From Sphingobium sp. D43FB (GTDB lineage: Bacteria; Pseudomonadota; Alphaproteobacteria; Sphingomonadales; Sphingomonadaceae), in NCBI RefSeq assembly GCF_002312805.1, contig NZ_NMUA01000012.1:90642-154641 (forward strand): a stretch of DNA of 64,000 nucleotides, written 5' to 3'. The position numbers and the translations under genes are program-made. How positions within the stretch are numbered: position 1 is the stretch's first letter; every line of letters begins with the position of its first letter. A model generated the notes under the pieces. It ran no database searches. It was given only the letters and a program-made list of their open reading frames with translations, and was not told where the DNA came from. Of this stretch, positions 58,997 to 64,000 are shown in pieces.

Positions 58997-60495
58997 GCTG
59001 CAATCTCCTGAGAAACGGCTCCGGCGATCAGCGCGTCGCGCAGCGCGATCAGGTCCGCGGGTTCACCCGTGCCGAAAACATAATGGTCGGGACGCAGCAG
59101 CAGCGCATCGGCCCCGCGCGCATCGAGCCAGGCAGCGATCGCACCGCCATCGTCCAGCGTATCGAGCGCCACAACAGTCACATCTTCAGGTGCTGCCTCG
59201 GCGTGCCGCGCGAACAGCCGCCAGCCTCCGCCCGTAACATCGTCCAGCAACAGGTTACCCACACGCGGCTGAATGAAACGTTCGCCCGATCCTGCCGTGT
59301 CTAGCGCCAAGATGCCGGTCGAAATGGGGGGTATCAGGTCGGCGGCGGTGCCTTGCTGCGTCACTTTGGCCGCTTCGCGCATCTCCGCGTCACGGGCGGC
59401 GGCGGCCTGTGGGTCCAGCACGCAGATATAACGCCCGGCACCGACGGCGGCGGAGATCACCGCGCGTACATGCGGGTCGCGTTCGGGCTGATAGGTGTCG
59501 AGCAGCGCATCGGGCGCATCGCCCTTCACCACCGCCGCCAGCTTCCACGCCAGATTAGCCACGTCACGCAGGCCATGACACATGCCCTGCCCAAAAAAGG
59601 GCGGCGTCTGGTGCGCGGCATCACCCGCCAGAAAGACGCCGCCCTGCCGCCACCGCTCGGCGATCAGGCCATGAAAGCGATAGGTCGCCGCGCGCACGAT
59701 CCGGTGCGGCACCCCGGAGAGGTAGGGTGCCACAAGGGCAGCGACATTATGCGGTTCCATCATCGCCTGGTCATTTTCGCCGGGCAGCAGCATGAATTCC
59801 CAGCGGCGATGATTGCCGCGCCCCGGCACGATGGTCGCCGGCCGCTTGGGGTCGCACATCATCACTGACAGCTTTTGCAGATCGGCCGCTTCGGGCACGC
59901 CCCACAGGTCGGGGAAGCGGACCGGGCCGTCGACTTCGGCGTCCACTACCAGCCAGGGCTCTTCGAAATCCAGATCGTCGAGGCGAACATCCAGAGCCTT
60001 GCGCACCGCGCTGCGCGATCCATCGCAGGCGATGACATAGCGCGCCTTTGCTGTATCGCCACCCGACAGTTGCAGCGTCACGCCATCAGCGTCCTGCTCG
60101 AGTCCCTCGAACCCTACGCCTAGCCGCAGTTCGACCGTGGCGTGGGCCGCCAGCGCATCACGCAGATGCTGCTCCAGTTCGGGCTGGTAGAAGAAATAGT
60201 CGTTGGACCAGCTGAACGGCCGCGCCCGGCCGACCGTGCCCATATATTTGATGACGCCATGGTCTGCGCCAACGTGGAGATGCCCTTCGGTATCGCACAT
60301 GTCGCCTGCCACAGCGTCTATCACGCCCGCCGACTGAAACAGGCGCATCATCTCATGGTCCAGATGCACCGCACGGGGCAGCGGATAGGGGTTGGCTTCC
60401 TTCTCGATCACCAGGACCGACAGGCCGCTCTTGCCCAGTAAATTGGCCGCAAAGGCCCCTACCGGCCCGCAGCCGATAATCGCAACATCAAACAT
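58993..60495 (-). CDS. FAD-dependent aromatic hydroxylase (MhpA-like)
   Basis: A 500-residue group A flavoprotein monooxygenase. The nucleotide-binding motif FDVAIIGCGPVGAFAANLL is at 2-20, the Asp-Gly motif is ACDGSRSAVRKAL near 157-169, and the Gly-Asp motif is FLAGDAAHQTPPFFGQGM at 288-305. The C-terminal thioredoxin-like domain is degenerate and lacks a CxxC. It resembles MhpA-type 3-(3-hydroxyphenyl)propionate hydroxylases, which introduce an ortho hydroxyl with NAD(P)H and O2, creating the substrate for an extradiol dioxygenase. It is 22 bp after the amidohydrolase and overlaps the GlcG-like gene by 4 bp. Confidence 0.9.
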   Translation of the reverse strand: MFDVAIIGCGPVGAFAANLLGKSGLSVLVIEKEANPYPLPRAVHLDHEMMRLFQSAGVIDAVAGDMCDTEGHLHVGADHGVIKYMGTVGRARPFSWSNDYFFYQPELEQHLRDALAAHATVELRLGVGFEGLEQDADGVTLQLSGGDTAKARYVIACDGSRSAVRKALDVRLDDLDFEEPWLVVDAEVDGPVRFPDLWGVPEAADLQKLSVMMCDPKRPATIVPGRGNHRRWEFMLLPGENDQAMMEPHNVAALVAPYLSGVPHRIVRAATYRFHGLIAERWRQGGVFLAGDAAHQTPPFFGQGMCHGLRDVANLAWKLAAVVKGDAPDALLDTYQPERDPHVRAVISAAVGAGRYICVLDPQAAAARDAEMREAAKVTQQGTAADLIPPISTGILALDTAGSGERFIQPRVGNLLLDDVTGGGWRLFARHAEAAPEDVTVVALDTLDDGGAIAAWLDARGADALLLRPDHYVFGTGEPADLIALRDALIAGAVSQEIAA

Positions 60496-60517
60496 GATTG
60501 TCTTTCTTGTAGCGGTA

Positions 60518-61753
60518 TCAGGCCGTTACCGGCTTGGTCGCGGGCGCTTTGTGCATTTTACCGCCCTGCATGATCATTTTGATACGGCTGGCATCCTGCA
60601 CGATCGCCACATCCTGCGTCGGATCGCCATCGATCAGCAGCAGGTCGGCGAGATAGCCGGCCTTCACTTGCCCAACATCCAGTCCCATCAACTGACCGCC
60701 CAGCATCGTCGCGGCGCTCAGCGCCTCGGCCGGGGTGAAGCCGAAGCGGGTCACGAAATGCTCCAGATCGCGGGCGTTGCGGCCATTGGGGTTGAACGGA
60801 AAACCATAATCACCGCCGATCAGCACGCGCACACCACGCCGCTTAAGTTCGGGCACCAGCCTGGCTTCCAGTTCCAACCGCTCAGCCGCACTCGCCTTCA
60901 TCGACGCCATATTGATGTGCGGCGGCGGGGTCGCTTCCAGCGCGGCGACGGAAACACCGGGACCGGGCGCGTAGAAAATCTGGTCCTTGTGCGCGACCAT
61001 CGCGTCGATCGCCGCGTCGTCGGCAAAAGAGCAATGATAGAGGATGCGCGCACCTGCTTCGAGCGCAAGTTGGATGGCGCGGGGTGAATAAGCATGGGTG
61101 GCAATCCACAGGCCTGCGTCTCTCGCGGCGTCGCCCGCTGCCTTCATTTCTTCGTCGGTGTAGAGGATGTCCCCCGACGAACCGGGTTTCAACGCATCTT
61201 CACCCGAAATTACCAGCTTAAGCGACTGGACACCCTGGTCCGCGCAATAGGCGACGAAATCCCGCATCGACTGCGCACCACGGCCATTGAATACATCGCC
61301 AGTCTCGACACCCTCTTCGCCTTCCGGACTGCGTTCCAGCGTGGAGGGGACAAGGCGCGGGCCGGGCGTTTCGCCCGCCGCGATGGCGCGGGCCAGTTCC
61401 GGTTCGATATTATCGCCCAGCGCGCCGGCCGAATAGGCGCTCGTGAACCCATGGTCCAGCAATACACGCGCGTTGCGCCATGCCGCAACCTTCAACTCGT
61501 CGGCGGGCAGGATGAACTGGTGATAGATTTTCTCGACCGAGCTGCCCCAGGTCAAATGCGTGTGGGAATCCACCATACCCGGCATCAGCGTGCCGCCTTG
61601 CCCGTCGATCACCTGATCTTCTGGCGTGGCGGCGATCATCGCTTCATCACGCAACACGGCGGCGATGCGATCCTGCTCGATCAGGACGGCTCCGGCAAAT
61701 GGCGCGGTGCCTTGCCCGTCAAATATGCGAACATTGCGAATAAACCGTCGCAT
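60518..61753 (-). CDS. Amidohydrolase family 1 (imidazolonepropionase/prolidase-like)
   Basis: A 411-residue metal-dependent hydrolase. The first metal motif is GMVDSHTHLTWG (His64, His66); further ligands are probably the Lys in QSLKLVISGED, the His in WIATHAYSP and ILYHCSF, and the Asp in LIGGDYGFPFN; the C-terminal beta strand is AGYLADLLLIDGDP. No signal peptide. It is the first gene after the LysR regulator and has AGGAGA before the ATG at 61753. In the operon it could hydrolyse an amide, lactone or cyclic intermediate from ring fission; the substrate is not evident. Confidence 0.88.
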   Translation of the reverse strand: MRRFIRNVRIFDGQGTAPFAGAVLIEQDRIAAVLRDEAMIAATPEDQVIDGQGGTLMPGMVDSHTHLTWGSSVEKIYHQFILPADELKVAAWRNARVLLDHGFTSAYSAGALGDNIEPELARAIAAGETPGPRLVPSTLERSPEGEEGVETGDVFNGRGAQSMRDFVAYCADQGVQSLKLVISGEDALKPGSSGDILYTDEEMKAAGDAARDAGLWIATHAYSPRAIQLALEAGARILYHCSFADDAAIDAMVAHKDQIFYAPGPGVSVAALEATPPPHINMASMKASAAERLELEARLVPELKRRGVRVLIGGDYGFPFNPNGRNARDLEHFVTRFGFTPAEALSAATMLGGQLMGLDVGQVKAGYLADLLLIDGDPTQDVAIVQDASRIKMIMQGGKMHKAPATKPVTA

Positions 61754-61819
61754 GCCGTCTCTCCTGCATTCCAATCTTGTTGCGCTCTCTATGGGCAACT
61801 TTGATCAGGAACAAAAATA

Positions 61820-61839
61820 ATGATTTTTTCCTACATCAT
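61820..61839. promoter_or_regulatory. Candidate LysR box before the phenolic-glycoside operon
   Basis: ATGAT and ATCAT are inverted arms separated by 10 bp, about 67 bp upstream of the first operon gene and overlapping the LysR stop codon. This is the geometry of LysR-family binding sites (T-N11-A class). The 82-bp gap between LysR and the operon is the only plausible operon promoter region; the match is short, so the call is tentative. Confidence 0.35.
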
Positions 61840-62732
61840 AGGCTGGAGCTATGGATCAGCGTTTCCAACATCTCGGCCGCCAGGCGTGAAAGTCTGCCAG
61901 CCGCCAATCGGCGCACGCCGATACTGCGAGAAAATTCCGCTTCCTCAATCGTGATCGCGCGCAGCACGCCGATCGACAGTTCCGCCGAGGCGACCTGCAT
62001 CGGCAATATTGTGACGCGCTGGCTGCCACGGACGATCGCCTTGGTCGTAAGCAGGGAGTCGCACCGGATAATGTCCTGCGGCACTGGAATGTCAGCCGCC
62101 ATGAACAGCGCATCGATCTGACGTCGGAAAGCGCCGCGCGCTTCGGGCAGAACCCAGCGCGTTGCCATCATTGTCTTGAGCGATATCCTGGCCGGAAGAT
62201 GATCGTTCTGCCGCCCGACGATAAGGGCAAAGGGATCGCGCGAAAATGTGCGTTCCTCTATACCCTCTGGTGGCTGCTCGATGCCGGTGGTGACAAAGGC
62301 GAGTTCGATCTCGCCCCGGTGCAGCATTGCCGCCAGATCATGATCCGGCCGTTCCACTACATGCAGGGTAAATCGACCGATCCGCGCCTCCAACGATCGC
62401 ACTGCATCGGGCAGCAGACTGACCAGCGCGCCAGGCGTGCCGCCGACGCGCAACGGCCCCAACACACCCGTGCTCGCCAGCTTCACCTCTGCCTCAGCGT
62501 CTCGCAATAGGCTGTCGATTGACTCTGCCCGGCGTAGCAACGCCTCCCCCTCCGCCGTCAGCAGAATGCCGCTACGCGACCGCTCGAAGAGCGACACCCC
62601 CAGCGCCTGTTCCAGCTGCGCGATCGCGTTGGAAACCGACGGCTGCGAGATATTGAGCGATCGCGCCCCACCGCTGATCGAATTGCTGCGGACAACCGCA
62701 AGGAAAGTTCGGATAGCGCGAGGATCAATCAT
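61836..62732 (-). CDS. LysR-family regulator of the phenolic-glycoside operon
   Basis: A 298-residue LysR regulator. The helix-turn-helix is SISGGARSLNISQPSVSNAIAQLEQALG (residues about 18-45), followed by GVSLFERSRSGILLTAEGE and an effector-binding domain (about 90-290). It is immediately upstream of, and in the same direction as, the operon at 61753-47698. LysR activators of aromatic pathways are usually divergent from their targets; here the gene is co-directional, so it may be co-transcribed with the operon or autoregulate through the box at its 3' end. Its own promoter lies in or beside an IS3-family end. Confidence 0.92.
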   Translation of the reverse strand: MIDPRAIRTFLAVVRSNSISGGARSLNISQPSVSNAIAQLEQALGVSLFERSRSGILLTAEGEALLRRAESIDSLLRDAEAEVKLASTGVLGPLRVGGTPGALVSLLPDAVRSLEARIGRFTLHVVERPDHDLAAMLHRGEIELAFVTTGIEQPPEGIEERTFSRDPFALIVGRQNDHLPARISLKTMMATRWVLPEARGAFRRQIDALFMAADIPVPQDIIRCDSLLTTKAIVRGSQRVTILPMQVASAELSIGVLRAITIEEAEFSRSIGVRRLAAGRLSRLAAEMLETLIHSSSL

Positions 62733-62769
62733 ATTTTGAATATGCCTGCAAACATCGCCTCGTCGGCCA

Positions 62770-62999
62770 GCCTGATTGCGCAGGGTCTGCCGGAGGCATA
62801 AGGTTGTGAGTCACGCTGGACATATCGATGTTGTCCGCGGCAACATAATATTTATCTTCGCCTTTGGCAGGCGGGATGTTGCCGATGGGCTCCAGCAGTG
62901 AGCGATGGTTGGACAAATCGACCATTCAAGTGTGGCATATTCAACTGCTTTGAAGCTGCGCCAAGGTCCTCGCCGGTAGATTATACCAAGATTCATTGA
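62770..62999 (-). pseudogene. IS3-family transposase remnant (orfB C-terminus, frameshifted)
   Basis: On the - strand the first frame reads YRRGPWRSFKAVEYATLEW and the adjacent frame continues VDLSNHRSLLEPIGNIPPAKGEDKYY, the well-known C-terminal sequence of IS407-group IS3 transposases. A single missing G near 62,922 (GAATGGTC where GAATGGGTC is expected) breaks the frame. Upstream catalytic parts are absent. CTCCGGCAGACC on the - strand around 62,785-62,797 resembles the terminal region of these elements, so the IS end lies near 62,770. Confidence 0.75.
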
Positions 63000-63110
63000 T
63001 CAGAACCCGTGTGCCCAGTCTCGGAGACCGATGGACATGATCTTCCACGGCCGATCGACGAGCTGATTCCAGGCGTAGGTGCAGTGATCGACAATCTGTA
63101 GCGCGACGAT
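63000..63110 (-). pseudogene. IS630-family transposase remnant (C-terminal tail)
   Basis: On the - strand a frame encodes VALQIVDHCTYAWNQLVDRP then WKIMSIGLRDWAHGF and a TGA stop at 63002-63000. The ending DHC..AWN.L...PW.IMSIG.RDWAH is the typical C-terminus of IS630-family DDE transposases. The catalytic domain is missing. Its right side stops at the IS21-type repeats and its left side joins the IS3 remnant directly. Confidence 0.72.
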
Positions 63111-63129
63111 TACGGAGTCCGGTCGGCGT

Positions 63130-63367
63130 CAATTATGATGGCCGATAGGTGGCCGCGCCGGTTGGTGAATTCTGGCTACCATTTGCTGTTGCGAGGAGCA
63201 ACCGTCGAGCGACAATTACGACGCTGGGTAATTGTCGCTGGCGCTGGCCGGAAGCGAGGGTTTGAAGCGCATGGGATGGTTGGCATGTAATTGCCGCTGG
63301 CGACAATTACCCGTTGCCCCAGCAAGGGTGCTCCCGAGCGCGAAGCCAGCGACAATTATGATGGCCG
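63130..63367. repeat. IS21-type terminal repeat region
   Basis: The motif AGCGACAATTA(C/T) or its complement occurs at 63208-63219, 63228-63239 (inverted), 63287-63310 (as a near-palindromic pair) and 63348-63359. In addition CAATTATGATGGCCG is repeated exactly at 63130-63144 and 63353-63367. Multiple internal repeats of the terminal sequence are characteristic of IS21-family ends, where they bind the transposase. The exact IS boundary is not certain but should be near 63,125. Confidence 0.65.
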
Positions 63368-64000
63368 GTCGGGGGCGCCATTGGGCGGGTCGTAATCGTC
63401 GGCGTTGATGCGGGCGACGGCGGAACGCTTGCGGTAGCTTTCGCCGTTCATCTCGATGATGGTCGAGTGGTGCACGAGGCGGTCGATCGCGGCGACAGTC
63501 ATGGCGGGATCAGGGAAGACGTTGTCCCATGCCGAAAATGGCTGGTTGGCGGTAATGGCGAGCGAGTGGCGTTCGTAGCGGTGGGCGATGAGCTCGAACA
63601 AGGCGCTGGTCTCGACCTGGTCCTTGCGGACGTAGGACAGATCGTCGAGCACGATGAGATCGAACTTGTCGAGCTTGTCGAGCATGGCGGGCAGGCTGAG
63701 GTCGCGGCGCGCGGACTGGAGCTTCTGGACCATGTCGGTGGTGGAGCAGAACAGGACGCGCCGCCCCGTGTCGATGAGGGCATGGCCAATGGCGGCAACT
63801 GCGTGCGTCTTGCCGGTCCCGCTCTGGCCGAACAGCAGCAGGTTGCCGCCGTTCTCGATCCAGTCGTCACCGGCGGCGAGGGACAAGAGGTGCGGTTTGC
63901 GGATGCCGGGGGCGGCGTCGAAATCGAAGGTGGCGAAGGTCTTGCCTGCGGGCAAGCCGGACTGGTCGCGATGGCGCTGGATGCGCCGGGAGGAGCGATC
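63356..64000 (-). CDS. istB: IS21-family helper ATPase IstB, partial
   Basis: The 3' 214 codons of an IstB-type AAA+ ATPase, open to the right edge of the window, where the N-terminus is lost. The Walker A motif is LLLFGQSGTGKTHAV, Walker B is LIVLDDLSYV, and the family tail TVAAIDRLVHHSTIIEMNGESYRKR is intact. IstB assists the IstA transposase in target capture during IS21 transposition. An internal TTG at 63955 could look like a start, but similarity continues upstream (RRIQRHRDQSGLPAGKT), so the gene is longer. The stop lies within the terminal repeat region. istA should lie just beyond the window. Confidence 0.92.
   Translation of the reverse strand, partial: DRSSRRIQRHRDQSGLPAGKTFATFDFDAAPGIRKPHLLSLAAGDDWIENGGNLLLFGQSGTGKTHAVAAIGHALIDTGRRVLFCSTTDMVQKLQSARRDLSLPAMLDKLDKFDLIVLDDLSYVRKDQVETSALFELIAHRYERHSLAITANQPFSAWDNVFPDPAMTVAAIDRLVHHSTIIEMNGESYRKRSAVARINADDYDPPNGAPDRPS

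Larger units (their letters stand above)
62733..63355. other. Gene-free interval made of insertion-sequence debris
   Basis: No intact gene is present. From left to right it holds the end of an IS3-family element with a frameshifted transposase tail, the C-terminal tail of an IS630-family transposase, and the repeat-rich end of an IS21-type element. Base composition is lower in GC than in neighbouring genes. Only the LysR promoter at the left edge is likely to be functional for the host. Confidence 0.7.

Overview
The window looks like chromosomal DNA of a sphingomonad (Sphingobium/Novosphingobium/Sphingomonas type). The GC content is high. There are three TonB-dependent receptors, several exported glycoside hydrolases, GTG/TTG starts and tight ATGA/TAATG gene junctions. 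The D-mannonate dehydratase has the length and catalytic-residue numbering I recall for the Novosphingobium enzyme. This placement is inference from gene content; no rRNA, tRNA or CRISPR was seen.

Layout. 1-3.6 kb: partial DUF202 and DUF421 membrane proteins, a CPA1 cation/proton antiporter, and a coupled GntA-like N-hydroxylase plus DUF1989 pair. 3.5-13 kb: a hexuronate locus (uxuB, uxaC, a FadR-type regulator, manD, an ACS-family transporter and an exported GH2 enzyme with a malectin-like tail). A TTGGTAAGGCC-type motif occurs at three promoters here. 13-17.5 kb: a D-amino-acid/imine operon (DadA-like oxidase, RidA, DSD1-like PLP enzyme), a truncated aldehyde dehydrogenase and a LysR regulator. 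17.5-21.6 kb: a TonB siderophore receptor, small membrane protein and PepSY operon with a Fur-like box. 21.7-32.2 kb: a saccharide locus (LacZ-type GH2, GH43, MFS transporter, LacI regulator, large TonB receptor) with three copies of a TGRTAACGYTMAC operator-like motif.

32.4-43.4 kb: a seven-gene operon (isochorismatase-type hydrolase, alpha/beta hydrolase, XapX, amidohydrolase, DoxX, MFS exporter, alginate-export-type porin) divergent from a propeller histidine kinase and NarL-type response regulator. 43.4-47.6 kb: a rearrangement scar where a truncated acyl-CoA synthetase meets a truncated lipoyl domain head to head, then a membrane PQQ dehydrogenase and a TetR regulator. 47.7-62.7 kb: the most interesting region. 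About 14 kb of eleven co-directional, mostly overlapping genes combines a GH106 alpha-L-rhamnosidase, a GH1 beta-glucosidase, two esterases, a TonB receptor and an aromatic ring-opening set (FAD hydroxylase, extradiol dioxygenase with intact His-His-Glu, FAA hydrolase, GlcG-like protein, amidohydrolase) downstream of a LysR gene. I infer a locus for uptake, deglycosylation and ring cleavage of a rhamnosylated plant phenolic, plausibly a flavonoid glycoside. 62.8-64 kb: nested insertion-sequence debris (IS3, IS630) abutting an IS21-type element whose istB runs off the right edge.
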